The notes: a model not told the origin generated them from the letters alone. A DNA stretch of 64,000 nucleotides from Paracoccus sediminicola (GCF_027912835.1 NZ_CP115768.1:2782501-2846500), one strand, 5' to 3'. Counted from the stretch's first letter, positions 1-9,840 are shown. Numbers and translations: made by a program.

Positions 1-610
1 CTGCCAGCTGCCAGGCATGGGTGCCGATATCGCCGATCGCGCCCGCGCCCGATTTCGCCGGATCGGTGCGCCAGGAAGCCTGCTTGGTCTTGACCTCTTC
101 CGACATCCAGCCTTGCAGATATTCGGCCTGCACAAGACGCAGATCGCCAATCGCGCCCTCGGCAACCATCGCGCGCGCCTCTCGGATCATCGGATGGGCG
201 CAATAGTTATGGGTCAGGAAGAAACGCGCCTTGCTGCGGCGCACTGCCTCGGCCAGCTCCTGCGCCTGTTCTTGCGTCGCGGTAAGCGGCTTGTCGCAGA
301 TGACGTTGATCCCCGCGTCGAGAAACGCGATCGAGACCGGTGCGTGCATATGATTCGGCGTCACCACCGACACGGCGCGGATGCCATCTTCGCGCGCGGC
401 CTCTTCCTGCGCCATAACGCGGAAATCGCCGTAGCTGCGGGCAATCCCCAGCTTTTCGGCAGAGGCTTGCGCGCGGCTCTCATCGGATGACAGCGCCCCG
501 GCGACCAGTGCAAACTGCCCGTCGATCCGCGCGGCGATGCGGTGGACGGCCCCGATGAATGCGCCCTCGCCGCCACCGACCATGCCCAGCGGGATCGGAC
601 CGGCAGCCAT
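1..610 (-). CDS. Gfo/Idh/MocA family oxidoreductase (C-terminus outside window)
   Basis: NAD(P)-dependent sugar or inositol-type dehydrogenase. Translating the minus strand from the ATG at 610-608 gives an N-terminal Rossmann segment with GMVGGGEGAFIG and, near residue 100, the family signature CDKPL in a VICDKPLT context, followed by FFLTHNYCAHPMIREAR and GAGAIGDIGTHAW, all typical of Gfo/Idh/MocA proteins. About 203 residues are present; the rest lies before position 1. Its ATG shares one base with the TGA of the upstream isomerase (TGATG), so the two are translationally coupled and probably act on the same sugar. Substrate cannot be read from the sequence. Confidence 0.9.
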   Translation of the reverse strand, partial: MAAGPIPLGMVGGGEGAFIGAVHRIAARIDGQFALVAGALSSDESRAQASAEKLGIARSYGDFRVMAQEEAAREDGIRAVSVVTPNHMHAPVSIAFLDAGINVICDKPLTATQEQAQELAEAVRRSKARFFLTHNYCAHPMIREARAMVAEGAIGDLRLVQAEYLQGWMSEEVKTKQASWRTDPAKSGAGAIGDIGTHAWQLA

Positions 611-1665
611 CACGACAGCCCCAGCATGCGGCGGTTTGCGGCCTCGTCGCTGCCCTGAGCGGCGAAATCGTCAAAGGCGTGGGGGGTGGTTCGGATGATG
701 TGGCGTTTCACGAATTCGGCTCCTTCCCTGGCCCCGTCTTCGGGGTGTTTCAATGCGCATTCCCATTCGACAACGGCCCAACCCTGGAAATCATACTGCG
801 CCAGCTTGGCGAAAATCTGTGCAAAATCGACCTGCCCGTCGCCGGGGCTGCGGAAGCGCCCGGCACGCTCGACCCAGCCCTGATAGCCGCCATAGACGCC
901 CTGCCGGCCGGTCGGGCGGAATTCGGCGTCCTTGACATGGAACATGCGGATACGGTCGTGGTAAATATCGATGTTTTCAACATAATCGAGCTGCTGAAGC
1001 AGGTAATGCGACGGATCATACAACATGTTGGCGCGGGCATGGCCGTCCACACGGTCAAGGAACATCTCGAAGGTGACACCGTCATGCAAATCCTCGCCGG
1101 GATGGATCTCGTAACAGATATCGACGCCGTGTTCCTCGGCCAGATCCAGCAAGGGACGCCAGCGTTGCGCCAGCTCGTCGAAGGCGGTCTCGACCAGCCC
1201 CGGCGCACGTTGCGGCCAAGGGTAAAGATAGGGCCAGGCGAGCGCGCCGGAAAACGCCGCCATCGCGTTCAGCCCCATCAGTCTGCTTGCCCGGATCGTC
1301 TTGCTCAGCTGATCCACAGCCCATTGCTGCCGCGCCTGCGGATCGCCGCGCACAGCCGCGGGGGCAAAGGCGTCGAAGGCACCGTCATAGGCGGGATGAA
1401 CGGCCATGAGCTGGCCCTGAAGATGGGCCGATAATTCGGTGACTTCGACCCCGTTTTCCCGTGCCGTTCCAAGAAATTCGTCTCGGTAATCCTGCGAGGC
1501 AACCGCCTTGTCCAGTTCGAACAGCCGCGAATCTCCGCTTGGAACCTGCACGCCGCGATAGCCGAGAGAGGCCGCCCACGCGGTGATCGATGCCCAGTCG
1601 TTGAACGGAGCGCTGTCGCTCGCGAATTGCGCCAGAAACAGCCCGGGCCCCTGCATCGTTTTCAT
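610..1665 (-). CDS. Sugar phosphate isomerase/epimerase (AP endonuclease 2-like TIM barrel)
   Basis: A 351-residue xylose-isomerase-like TIM barrel protein. Metal-site features of the family are visible: the CYEIHPGEDLHDG segment, NMLYDPSHYLLQQLDY, and the late VVEWECA strand. The start is placed at the ATG at 1665 because GAGGGGG sits about 10 bases before it; a longer frame to 1716 would run through the operator. It is the first gene of a minus-strand operon with the Gfo/Idh/MocA dehydrogenase, a pairing common in inositol and unusual-sugar catabolism. Probable control by the divergent LacI regulator. Exact sugar unknown. Confidence 0.88.
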   Translation of the reverse strand: MKTMQGPGLFLAQFASDSAPFNDWASITAWAASLGYRGVQVPSGDSRLFELDKAVASQDYRDEFLGTARENGVEVTELSAHLQGQLMAVHPAYDGAFDAFAPAAVRGDPQARQQWAVDQLSKTIRASRLMGLNAMAAFSGALAWPYLYPWPQRAPGLVETAFDELAQRWRPLLDLAEEHGVDICYEIHPGEDLHDGVTFEMFLDRVDGHARANMLYDPSHYLLQQLDYVENIDIYHDRIRMFHVKDAEFRPTGRQGVYGGYQGWVERAGRFRSPGDGQVDFAQIFAKLAQYDFQGWAVVEWECALKHPEDGAREGAEFVKRHIIRTTPHAFDDFAAQGSDEAANRRMLGLS

Positions 1666-1701
1666 GGCTGAAATCCCCCTCAGCACCATCAAGCCATAGA
1701 A

Positions 1702-1715
1702 TGAAATCGATTTCA
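1702..1715. promoter_or_regulatory. LacI-type operator O1
   Basis: Perfect 14-bp palindrome TGAAATCGATTTCA with the central CG typical of LacI/GalR-family operators. It lies between the divergent isomerase (start 1665) and lacI-type gene (start 1785). Confidence 0.7.
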
Positions 1716-1732
1716 ATGGAAGTTTCGCGTGT

Positions 1733-1746
1733 TGTAAACGATTTCA
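1733..1746. promoter_or_regulatory. LacI-type operator O2 (imperfect)
   Basis: TGTAAACGATTTCA matches the O1 palindrome in one full half-site and 5 of 7 bases of the other. The centres of O1 and O2 are 31 bp apart, close to three helical turns, which would place two dimers on the same DNA face. Confidence 0.5.
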
Positions 1747-1784
1747 GGATGGCGCAATCTTTGCGGACGTTGCAAGGAAGCCCA

Positions 1785-2795
1785 ATGAGCGATGTCCCGA
1801 TCTCTGCCACGGTGAGGATCGCCGATGTGGCCCGTCATGCCGGCGTGTCCACGGCAACCGTCAGCCGTGTGCTGTCCCGTCCCGAGCTGGTGACCGAAGC
1901 CACTCGCGAGGCGGTCATGGCCGCAGTCTCGGCGACCGGCTACCGGGTGAACCTGGCCGCGAGGAATCTGCGCAAGCAGCGCACCGGTGCAATCGTCGCG
2001 CTCGTCCCAAATCTCGGCAATCCCTTCTTCGCCCGCATCCTCGCCGGGATGGGGCAGGAACTCGGCGCTGCGGGATATGATCTGCTGGTCGGTGACACGA
2101 TGGAGGCGGGTGGCCGTCATCGCGCGCTGCACCGTTTTCTGGACCCGTCCCGCGCCGACGGGATCATCCTGCTCGACGGGCAGGTGACGGAGGCAGATCT
2201 TGCCGCGCTTCCGGTCGCGCCGCCGCTTGTCATGGCTTGCGAATGGATCGAGGGCGTCAGCCTGCCTCGCGTCGTGCTGGACAATGCGCTTGGCGCGGAA
2301 ATGGCGGCGCGGCACCTGCGCGAACTGGGTCATCGGCGTCTTGGCTGGATCGGCGGACCGCCGGCCAATGTGCTGCATCGCGCCCGGCTGGAAGGGATCT
2401 GCCGGGTCACGGGCGGGGCGCCGCCGGGCTATGCGGGCGATTTCACACCGCAGGCCGGGGCGGCTGCGGCGCAGAGCTGGATGGCCGAGCCGCCGGCGCA
2501 ACGCCCGACCGGGATCATGGCGTTCAGCGACGAATCGGCTGCGGGCTTTATGGGAGAGTTGCAGCGCCATGGCGTCTCGATCCCGCGCGATGTTTCGGTC
2601 GTTGGGTTCGATGGGATCGACTGGGTCGCGCATCTTCCGGTGCCGTTGACCACGATCCGCCAGCCAAAGCGCGATCTCGGCCGCGCCTCGGCCCGCATTC
2701 TTCTGGCCCATATGCGCGGCGACGCACCCGCCTCGACCGTGCTACAGCCCGAACTGCTGATCCGCGCCTCGACCGGGGCCGCCCCGGCGGATTGA
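1785..2795 (+). CDS. LacI family transcriptional regulator
   Basis: A 336-residue repressor. The N-terminal helix-turn-helix reads IADVARHAGVSTATVSRVLS, followed by the hinge region YRVNLAARNLRKQRTGAI and a type 1 periplasmic-binding-protein fold containing VVGFDGIDWVAHLPVPLTTI. The ATG at 1785 is chosen because AAGGAAG precedes it by several bases; longer frames would start inside the operators. Divergent from the isomerase/dehydrogenase pair, so it most likely represses that pair and itself, with the pathway sugar as inducer. Confidence 0.92.
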   Translation: MSDVPISATVRIADVARHAGVSTATVSRVLSRPELVTEATREAVMAAVSATGYRVNLAARNLRKQRTGAIVALVPNLGNPFFARILAGMGQELGAAGYDLLVGDTMEAGGRHRALHRFLDPSRADGIILLDGQVTEADLAALPVAPPLVMACEWIEGVSLPRVVLDNALGAEMAARHLRELGHRRLGWIGGPPANVLHRARLEGICRVTGGAPPGYAGDFTPQAGAAAAQSWMAEPPAQRPTGIMAFSDESAAGFMGELQRHGVSIPRDVSVVGFDGIDWVAHLPVPLTTIRQPKRDLGRASARILLAHMRGDAPASTVLQPELLIRASTGAAPAD

Positions 2796-2946
2796 TGCCG
2801 ACACGCGCCCGAGGCTCGACAGCGCCTTGATTGCACGGCAGGATTTTGACGCGACAAGCCAAGACGCCCGCTTCGCCATAGGGTCTGATGGCGTAAAGCG
2901 CGGCTGTCCCGCACAGAGGCTGCGCCGTATCACCCAAGGAGAGGCC

Positions 2947-4503
2947 ATGAGCAGCAGAGATCACAGCAACGAGGACGGTGTGACGCGCCGGCATTTCCTG
3001 AACACATCCGCCGGGCTTGCCACGGCGACCACGGTCGGTCTGAAGGCTGGCAGAGTGCTGGCGCAATCGGCCCCCGGCGAAGTGACCGACCTCGGTGTGG
3101 TCGATCTGGTGGCCGCGATCCGCGGCAAGGAGCTTTCTTGCCGCGAGGTGATGGAGGCGTATCTGTCGCGAATTGATCGCGTGAACCCGATCTACAACGC
3201 GATCATCACGCGTCAGGACCCTGACGCCCTGATGGCGGCTGCGGACCAGGCCGACCGGTCCCTTGCGGCGGGTGACGAGCTGGGCGCGCTGCACGGGGTG
3301 CCCCAGGCGCCGAAGGATCTGACGGCGACGTCGGATATGCCGACGACGCAGGGCTCACCGATCCTCAAGGATAATCTCCCCGCCGCCGACAGCGTGCTGG
3401 TCGAGCGGACGCGGCGGGCTGGCGCGATTTTTGTCGGCAAGACCAACACGCCGGAATTCGGCCTTGGCTCACATACCTATAACACGCTGTTCGGCGTCAC
3501 CCGCAACGCATGGGACCCGGCGCTCTCTGCGGGCGGCTCCAGCGGCGGTGCGGCGGTGGCGCTGGCGCAGCGGATGCTGCCGGTCGCGGATGGCAGCGAC
3601 ATGATGGGGTCGCTGCGCAATCCGGCGGGCTGGAACAACGTGGTCGGGTTTCGCGCAACGCAGGGCACCGTTCCCTATGCCCCGAGCGGCGAGCTGTTCA
3701 TGCAGCAGCTCGGCTATGAGGGGCCGATGGGCCGGACGGTGGCCGACACGGCTTACCTGCTGTCGGTGCAGGCGGGTTATGACGCCCGCGCCCCCTTGTC
3801 GCGTGATCTCGATCCCCTGCAATTCCGCGGCGATCTCTCTGCCGATATGTCGGGAAAGCGGATCGGCTATCTCGGCGATCTCGGCGGCTATCTGCCGATG
3901 GAGCCCGGCGTGCTCGATGTTTGCGAAGCGGCGCTCACATATTTCGAGTCGGCGGGCTGCACGGTCGAGGCGGCGACGATTGATTTCGACATGGCCACGC
4001 TCTGGCAGACATGGCTGACTCTGCGCGGCTTCCTCGTCGCCGGAAACGCCGGAGCGCTTTACGCCAACGAAGACACCCGCGCGCAGCTGAAGCCGGAAGC
4101 GGTCTGGGAGGTCGAGAACGGGCTGAAGCTCAGCGGTGCGGACATCTATCGCGCCAGCGCCAACCGCTCGGCCTTTTATCTGGCGATGAATGCGATGTTC
4201 GAAGATTACGATTATCTCGTGCTGCCCACGGCGCAGATTTTCCCCTTCGATGCCGAGATGGACTGGCCCAAGCAGATCGCCGGTACCGAGATGGACAGCT
4301 ATCATCGCTGGATGGAGGTTGTGATCCCCGGCACGCTGTCGGGGATGCCGGTTCTGGCCGTCCCGGCGGGATTCGGTCCGCAGGGCGACAGCCAGCCGAT
4401 GGGGCTTCAGATCATCGGACCGCGTCTCGCGGATCTCTCAGTTCTGCAAATCGGCCATGCCTATGAGCAGGCGAGCGGCTATGCCGCAAACCGCCCCGGC
4501 TGA
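2947..4503 (+). CDS. Tat-exported amidase (amidase signature family)
   Basis: A 518-residue amidase. The N-terminus carries a twin-arginine signal (TRRHFLNTSAGLATATT) ending near LAQ, so export in folded form is expected. The Ser-cisSer-Lys triad can be traced: Lys in GVPQAPKDLTATSD, cis-Ser in AGGSSGGAAVALA, and nucleophile Ser in GSDMMGSLRNPAG. The usual GSDTGGS is GSDMMGS here, an unusual substitution next to the nucleophile. The start at 2947 follows AAGGAGAGG. It stands alone between the LacI gene and a convergent gene. Substrate unknown; glutamyl-tRNA amidotransferase is excluded by the signal peptide. Confidence 0.88.
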   Translation: MSSRDHSNEDGVTRRHFLNTSAGLATATTVGLKAGRVLAQSAPGEVTDLGVVDLVAAIRGKELSCREVMEAYLSRIDRVNPIYNAIITRQDPDALMAAADQADRSLAAGDELGALHGVPQAPKDLTATSDMPTTQGSPILKDNLPAADSVLVERTRRAGAIFVGKTNTPEFGLGSHTYNTLFGVTRNAWDPALSAGGSSGGAAVALAQRMLPVADGSDMMGSLRNPAGWNNVVGFRATQGTVPYAPSGELFMQQLGYEGPMGRTVADTAYLLSVQAGYDARAPLSRDLDPLQFRGDLSADMSGKRIGYLGDLGGYLPMEPGVLDVCEAALTYFESAGCTVEAATIDFDMATLWQTWLTLRGFLVAGNAGALYANEDTRAQLKPEAVWEVENGLKLSGADIYRASANRSAFYLAMNAMFEDYDYLVLPTAQIFPFDAEMDWPKQIAGTEMDSYHRWMEVVIPGTLSGMPVLAVPAGFGPQGDSQPMGLQIIGPRLADLSVLQIGHAYEQASGYAANRPG

Positions 4504-4521
4504 TCCCGGCTGGCGGGGAGC

Positions 4522-6027
4522 CTATCTCCGCCGCTGGCGCGACCACAGAAACAGCCCCGCGGCCACAACCGCGGCACCGATCATCACATGCCGCGACGTG
4601 ACCCCGAGCCGCGCCTGCGCGCTGCGACGATAGCGCGGGTCGAAAAACCGCGTATCGGCCAGCACACGACCCATCAGCGATTCCTTGCGCGGGCGGATCG
4701 GACGCAAGCCCCGCCCTGAAGGCTGTTCGAGCGCGTCGAGCGCCGCAATCACGCCCCCTTGCCGTTCGATCGCCTCGGCAACCTCTTCGGGCTGACATCC
4801 CAGATGTTCGGCGATCAGGTTGTCGCGCGTGGCGCGGACCTTGTCCCGATCCCGCTCGTCATCCGCAAGCAGCGCCACGTCGCATTCCGTGTCGAATCCC
4901 ATAGAGCGGCGGTCGATATTGCTCGACCCGACGCGCAGGAACCGGTCGTCGATGATCGAGACCTTCGCATGGACATAGATCGGCTCTTCATCGGCGTTGC
5001 GCGGGTAGAGAATGCGGAAACGGTCGTAAATATCCGCTTCCTCCAGATCGCGGATCATGCGGCTGCGGGTGACATGCATCGCTGCATCTTCGACCATTTC
5101 CTGCGCGGCCTTGGGGTTGATGACGACCACCTCGGGCCCGTCTTCTTCCTGCAACCGGTCACGGATAGCATTGGTGATTCCGTCTGCGGCGAAATACTGC
5201 GACTCGAGATAGATGCAATCCTCCGCCGCCGCGATGCTGTCGAGATAGAGCGATTCGATCTCTGCCACGGAGGGGCGGTCATGTTCGGGCGGTTCGGTAC
5301 GGGCAATGGCGATGTCGATATCGGTAAAGTCGACCTGGACGCTCTCGGGCCAGCGGTCGCGACCGGGCCTGAATGGCTCCTCCAGCTCTTCATCCTGCGC
5401 GCGCTGCCAGCGTTTGCGGCAGAGATTGCTGAATTCGGCGGCAGCCTCGCCCGAGATCACGGTGGTCACGTCATGCCAGGGCTGAGCGATCTCGCCGCTT
5501 TTCAGCTTGCGCCGCTCGTCGCCCGGCGTGTGGTCGCGCGTATCCCACCGCCCGTCGGTCACGTCGATTCCGCCGCAGAACGCCAGCGAGTCATCGATGG
5601 ACACGATTTTCTGGTGATGGCAGGCCCCGATCGGGTGGCGCCCGTCAAACCCCAGATGCACCTGCTCGGGCGACAGCAGCTTGATCTGCGCGGTGGGGAG
5701 CGCCCGCCCTGGCGCGATCAGCACGCCGCCGCTCCATTTCAGCAGATAGATCTCTAGCTTGGGGCGGCGATCGACCAGAGCCTCGAGAAACGGCCCGATC
5801 TGGTTGGGCAGCCCGTCGGGCGCGTTGCCGTCCTCGTCGCTTTCGCCGGGCAGCATCTCGATCTCGAAATCGAAATCCCAGCCGACGAGGATGATAAGAT
5901 CTTCCGCCCGTTCCAGCGACTCGCGCAGGGCGCGGAAATATTGGGCGGCGTCAATGATGACGCCAAAGCGATCCGCCGACGCCACGCGCCAGCAGTTCCG
6001 ATGCGGCAGGAAAGAGAAGCTCTTCAT
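4522..6027 (-). CDS. Phospholipase D-like / cardiolipin synthase-like protein
   Basis: A 501-residue protein of the phospholipase D superfamily. Two HKD motifs are visible: HHQKIVSIDDSLAFCGG in the first half, followed by IDVTDGRWD, and VHAKVSIIDDRFLRVGSSN in the second half, ending in NIDRRSMGFDTECDV. Near the C-terminus is a single hydrophobic segment (MIGAAVVAAGLFLW) followed by SRQRRR, suggesting a C-terminal membrane anchor. This layout fits VTT-less PLD phosphatidyltransferases or transphosphatidylases rather than a secreted toxin. It converges on the amidase gene, with only 18 bases between them. Confidence 0.88.
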   Translation of the reverse strand: MKSFSFLPHRNCWRVASADRFGVIIDAAQYFRALRESLERAEDLIILVGWDFDFEIEMLPGESDEDGNAPDGLPNQIGPFLEALVDRRPKLEIYLLKWSGGVLIAPGRALPTAQIKLLSPEQVHLGFDGRHPIGACHHQKIVSIDDSLAFCGGIDVTDGRWDTRDHTPGDERRKLKSGEIAQPWHDVTTVISGEAAAEFSNLCRKRWQRAQDEELEEPFRPGRDRWPESVQVDFTDIDIAIARTEPPEHDRPSVAEIESLYLDSIAAAEDCIYLESQYFAADGITNAIRDRLQEEDGPEVVVINPKAAQEMVEDAAMHVTRSRMIRDLEEADIYDRFRILYPRNADEEPIYVHAKVSIIDDRFLRVGSSNIDRRSMGFDTECDVALLADDERDRDKVRATRDNLIAEHLGCQPEEVAEAIERQGGVIAALDALEQPSGRGLRPIRPRKESLMGRVLADTRFFDPRYRRSAQARLGVTSRHVMIGAAVVAAGLFLWSRQRRR

Positions 6028-6132
6028 GGTGCGACAGGTGCCTTTTTGCCCGAATTACGCAAGCCAACGGTCCGCCCGCCCGCAGGTTCCGCTGATTTTT
6101 GCGAACATTCTCAAAACGCTGGGCGCAGAAAC

Positions 6133-6170
6133 AAAGACCCCCGCGGACCAGGCGGCCTGCGGGGGTCTTT
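6133..6170 (-). terminator. Rho-independent terminator of tRNA-Leu
   Basis: Perfect 12-bp stem (6133-6144 paired with 6159-6170, AAAGACCCCCGC) with a 14-base loop. Read on the minus strand the stem ends in TCTTT and continues GTTTCT. It begins immediately after the tRNA 3' end. Confidence 0.85.
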
Positions 6171-6255
6171 TGGTGCCCAGGAGAAGACTCGAACTTCCAC
6201 GCCTTGCGGCACACGGACCTGAACCGTGCGCGTCTACCAATTCCGCCACCTGGGC
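6171..6255 (-). tRNA. tRNA-Leu, anticodon CAG
   Basis: Minus-strand cloverleaf of 85 bases with encoded CCA. Acceptor arms GCCCAGG and CCTGGGC pair fully. The D arm contains GGCGGAATTGGTAGACGC, typical of leucine tRNAs. The anticodon stem CACGG/CCGTG encloses loop TTCAGGT, giving anticodon CAG (reads CUG). There is a long variable arm (TGCCGCAAGGCGT) and a T loop GTTCGAGTC. CUG is the dominant leucine codon in the surrounding genes. Confidence 0.96.
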
Positions 6256-6418
6256 AGGTGTCGTGAGGCGGGTGATTAGACCCGTGGCATGGGGGTGTCA
6301 ACGGGGATTCTGCCGAAAATCATCACGGCGGCTTGCCGCTCTTGTCCGGGGTCGGCGCTTGCTCGCCCCGGCTGCGCAAGGTATCAGCGGGGCAAAGCCG
6401 GTTTGAGGAAAGCAACGC

Positions 6419-7405
6419 ATGTCGAAGATCGTCACGGTTTACGGCGGGTCCGGGTTCATCGGACGCCAGATCGCGCGCCGCATGGCCAAGCAGGGCTGGC
6501 GCGTGCGCGTGGCGGTCCGCCGCCCGAGCGAGGCGCTGTTCGTGCGCACCTATGGCGCGGTCGGTCAGGTCGAGCCGGTGCCCTGCAATATCCGCGACGA
6601 AACTTCCGTTCTGGCCGCCATGGCCGATGCCGAGGCGGTGGTGAACTGCGTCGGTATCCTGGTCAGCGAGGGCAAGAACCGCTTCGACACTGTGCAGGCC
6701 GAAGGTGCTGCCCGTATCGCGCGGCTAGCTTCGGAAACCGGGGTGAAGAGGCTTGTCCAGATTTCCGCCATCGGCGCCGATGCAGAGTCCGACAGCGCCT
6801 ATGCCGCGACCAAGGCCGAGGGCGAAGAGGCGGTGCTGGAACATTTCCCGACCGCTATGATCATCCGTCCCTCGGTCGTGTTCGGGCCAGAAGGCGGGAT
6901 TTACGACCGCTTTGCGGCAATGGCCGGGCTCGGTCCGATTCTGCCGATCACCGGCGGCAATACGCGGATGCAGCCGGTCTATGTTGACGATGTCGCGGCC
7001 GCCGCTGAAAAGGGCGTGCTGGGCGATGCTGCGCCGGGGGTTTACGAACTCGGCGGTCCCGATGTGATGACCCTGCGCGAGATCGTGAGTCAGGTGCTGG
7101 ACGCGACCTATCGCCGTCGGCTGGTGGTGAATTTGCCCTTCTGGCTGGCCGGGGTCGTCGGCTGGGTGCTCGATATCGGCTCCAAGATCACCGGCGGGCT
7201 TTTGACAAACCGTGTCCTGACGCGCGATCAGGTCCGGCTGCTGCGCCATGACAACGTCGTTGCCGACGGCGCGCGCGGTTTCGACGAGCTGGGGATCGAA
7301 CCGATCTCTCCCGGTGCGGTGATTGACGAATATCTCTGGCGCTTCCGTCCGAATGGCCAATACGCGGATATGACCGCCTCGGCCAGGAACATGCGCTCAC
7401 GCTGA
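6419..7405 (+). CDS. Complex I NDUFA9 subunit family protein (atypical SDR, NAD(P)H-binding)
   Basis: A 328-residue extended/atypical short-chain dehydrogenase. The N-terminal Rossmann motif is [37 protein letters not shown] and the late ADMTASA segment are typical of bacterial proteins related to the accessory complex I subunit NDUFA9. It lacks a clear YxxxK catalytic pair, fitting a structural or NADPH-sensing role rather than a classical dehydrogenase. It precedes uppP by 10 bases on the same strand. Confidence 0.85.
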   Translation: MSKIVTVYGGSGFIGRQIARRMAKQGWRVRVAVRRPSEALFVRTYGAVGQVEPVPCNIRDETSVLAAMADAEAVVNCVGILVSEGKNRFDTVQAEGAARIARLASETGVKRLVQISAIGADAESDSAYAATKAEGEEAVLEHFPTAMIIRPSVVFGPEGGIYDRFAAMAGLGPILPITGGNTRMQPVYVDDVAAAAEKGVLGDAAPGVYELGGPDVMTLREIVSQVLDATYRRRLVVNLPFWLAGVVGWVLDIGSKITGGLLTNRVLTRDQVRLLRHDNVVADGARGFDELGIEPISPGAVIDEYLWRFRPNGQYADMTASARNMRSR

Positions 7406-7415
7406 TAGATTAGTC

Positions 7416-8216
7416 ATGGATAACACCATTGTCGCGGCCCTGCTGGGCCTGCTTGAAGGGCTGACCGAGTTCATCCCGGTTTCCTCGACCGGCCATGTCC
7501 TGCTTGCCGGATATTTCCTCGGTTTCGAAAGTCCGGGCCGCGCCTTCGAGGTGCTGATCCAGCTTGGCGCGATCATGGCCATTCTCGGGGTTTATGCCAA
7601 ACGGTTGTGGCACCTGTTCAGCTCGGCACCGCATAACCCCGCATCGCGGCGCTTTATCCTTGCGGTGCTGCTCGCCTTTTTGCCGGCCGCAGTGATCGGA
7701 GTGCTGGCGCATGAAATCATCAAGACGGTGTTCTTCGAAACCCCGGCGCTGATCGCGTGGATGCTGGTCATCGGCGGCATCGTCATCCTGATCGTCGACC
7801 GCAAGGCGCCGACGCCGCGTGTGACCGAGGTCGAGCAGATCTCTCTGCCAATGGCGGTGGGGATCGGGTTCATCCAGTGCCTTGCGATGATTCCCGGCAC
7901 ATCGCGATCTGGCGCAACCATCGTTGGTGCGATGCTGATGGGGGTGGGCAAGCGGGCCGCCGCGGAGTTTTCGTTTTTCCTGTCGATGCCGACCATGGCC
8001 GGTGCCTTTGTCTACGACCTGTTTCAGAATCGCGATATTCTGGACGGACAGGCCATCGGGAATATCGTCATCGGCTTTATCTGCGCCTTCATCATGGCGG
8101 TGATCGTCGTCAAATGGCTGCTCGGCTATGTGTCGCGCCATGGCTACGCCTTGTTCGGCTGGTGGAGAATCATCGTCGGGAGCGTGGTTTTGCTGGCGCT
8201 GGCGGCTGGTATGTAA
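7416..8216 (+). CDS. uppP: Undecaprenyl-diphosphatase UppP (BacA)
   Basis: A 266-residue polytopic membrane enzyme that dephosphorylates undecaprenyl diphosphate to recycle the lipid carrier for peptidoglycan. Both conserved active-site stretches are present: [14 protein letters not shown] near residue 14 and [19 protein letters not shown] near residue 157. Several hydrophobic segments follow, and the length is normal for the family. It lies 10 bases after the NDUFA9-like gene, which is likely cotranscribed. Confidence 0.96.
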   Translation: MDNTIVAALLGLLEGLTEFIPVSSTGHVLLAGYFLGFESPGRAFEVLIQLGAIMAILGVYAKRLWHLFSSAPHNPASRRFILAVLLAFLPAAVIGVLAHEIIKTVFFETPALIAWMLVIGGIVILIVDRKAPTPRVTEVEQISLPMAVGIGFIQCLAMIPGTSRSGATIVGAMLMGVGKRAAAEFSFFLSMPTMAGAFVYDLFQNRDILDGQAIGNIVIGFICAFIMAVIVVKWLLGYVSRHGYALFGWWRIIVGSVVLLALAAGM

Positions 8217-8358
8217 GCATTACTGACCTTGTTTTAGGTCTTGTGCTGGTGAAAATCCCGCTGGACCGCCGGGAAAACGCAAATAGGTCAGCATGAGTGC
8301 CTTTTATTCGCTTTTCACCGCGTATACTGGGGTGGGGTGAAGGGAAGGGGCGCAGCAC

Positions 8359-9840
8359 ATGGCCACGCAGAAAATGCTCAAATTCGTCAAGCTCGAGCGC
8401 GAGATGCCCGAGAAACGTTCGGCAGCGGAACGAAGCGACGATTTTCACGAGATCTACCGCGAATTCGCCGATCTCAAGGCGACCGAGCAGGCAAGCCGGT
8501 GCAGCCAATGCGGCGTGCCGTATTGCCAGAGCCACTGCCCGCTGCACAACAATATCCCCGACTGGCTGCGCCTCACCGCGGAGGGCCGCACCCAGGAGGC
8601 GTTCTGGCTCAGCCAGGAGACCAATACCTTCCCCGAGATCTGCGGCCGCATCTGCCCGCAGGACCGGCTTTGCGAGGGCAATTGCGTCATCGAGCAGTCG
8701 GGCCACGGCACCGTCACCATCGGCGCAATCGAGAAATACATCACCGACACCGCCTTCGAGCAGGGCTGGGTCGAGCCGATCCGCCCCGCGCAAGAGCGTG
8801 ACGAATCGGTCGGGATCATCGGCGCCGGGCCGGGCGGTCTAGCGGCAGCGGACCGGCTGCGGCGCATGGGCTATCAGGTGACCGTCTATGACCGGCATGA
8901 CCGCTCGGGCGGGCTGCTGATCTATGGAATTCCCGGCTTCAAGCTGGAGAAAGAGATCGTCGAGCGCCGCAACCGGCAGCTCGAGGATGGCGGCGTCAAA
9001 TTCGTGCTGAACACGAATATCGGCGAGGATCTGAGCTTCGATGCCATTCGCGAAAAGCATGACGCCGTGCTGATCGCCACTGGGGTCTACAAGACCCGTG
9101 ATCTGGATATCGACAATGCCGCTGCCAAGGGTGTCATCCGGGCGCTGGACTATCTGACCGCCTCGAACCGCATCGATCTGGGCGACGAAATCCCCGATTA
9201 CGCGGACGGCGAACTGGACGCGAAAGGCAAGCGCGTGCTGGTGATCGGCGGCGGCGATACGGCGATGGACTGCGTGCGCACCGCGATCAGGCAGGGCGCG
9301 GAGTCGGTCAAATGCCTTTATCGCCGGGACCGCGCGAACATGCCCGGCTCGCAGCGCGAGGTGCAGAACGCCGAAGAAGAAGGCGTTGAATTCGTGTGGC
9401 TCTCCGCTCCGGGCAGCTTTGTCGGCGGCATCGAAGGCGAGACCGGGATGGAGACGCCGATCAATGACGAGCAGGCGCATATCGCCGCGGTGAGGGTGCA
9501 GAAGATGCGGCTCGGCAAGCCCGATGTATCAGGCCGTCAGAGCCCCGAGCTGATCGAGGGGGCCGATTATGACGAGCCCGCCGACATGGTCATCAAGGCG
9601 CTCGGCTTCGAGCCCGAAGAGCTGCCGCGTCTCTGGGGCGTCGAGGGGCTGGAGGTGACCCGCTGGGGCACCATCAAGGCCGATTTCCGCAGCCACCAGA
9701 CCAGCCTTCCGGGGGTCTATGCGGTGGGCGATATCGTGCGCGGCGCGAGCCTTGTCGTCTGGGCGATCCGGGACGGGCGCGAGGCGGCGGACAGCATCGC
9801 CACCTATCTGGGCACGCCGGCGCAGGTCGCGGCGGAGTGA
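8359..9840 (+). CDS. gltD: Glutamate synthase [NADPH] small subunit
   Basis: A 493-residue beta subunit that takes electrons from NADPH to the large subunit for glutamine-to-glutamate conversion. The N-terminal Fe-S cysteines appear in CSQCGVPYCQSHCPL and CGRICPQDRLCEGNC. The FAD-binding motif is IIGAGPGGLAAADRL and the NADPH-binding motif is VIGGGDTAMDCVRTA. It is the first gene of the operon. Its TGA overlaps the ATG of the next gene (TGATG), and gltB follows that gene, so all three are translationally linked. Confidence 0.96.
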   Translation: MATQKMLKFVKLEREMPEKRSAAERSDDFHEIYREFADLKATEQASRCSQCGVPYCQSHCPLHNNIPDWLRLTAEGRTQEAFWLSQETNTFPEICGRICPQDRLCEGNCVIEQSGHGTVTIGAIEKYITDTAFEQGWVEPIRPAQERDESVGIIGAGPGGLAAADRLRRMGYQVTVYDRHDRSGGLLIYGIPGFKLEKEIVERRNRQLEDGGVKFVLNTNIGEDLSFDAIREKHDAVLIATGVYKTRDLDIDNAAAKGVIRALDYLTASNRIDLGDEIPDYADGELDAKGKRVLVIGGGDTAMDCVRTAIRQGAESVKCLYRRDRANMPGSQREVQNAEEEGVEFVWLSAPGSFVGGIEGETGMETPINDEQAHIAAVRVQKMRLGKPDVSGRQSPELIEGADYDEPADMVIKALGFEPEELPRLWGVEGLEVTRWGTIKADFRSHQTSLPGVYAVGDIVRGASLVVWAIRDGREAADSIATYLGTPAQVAAE

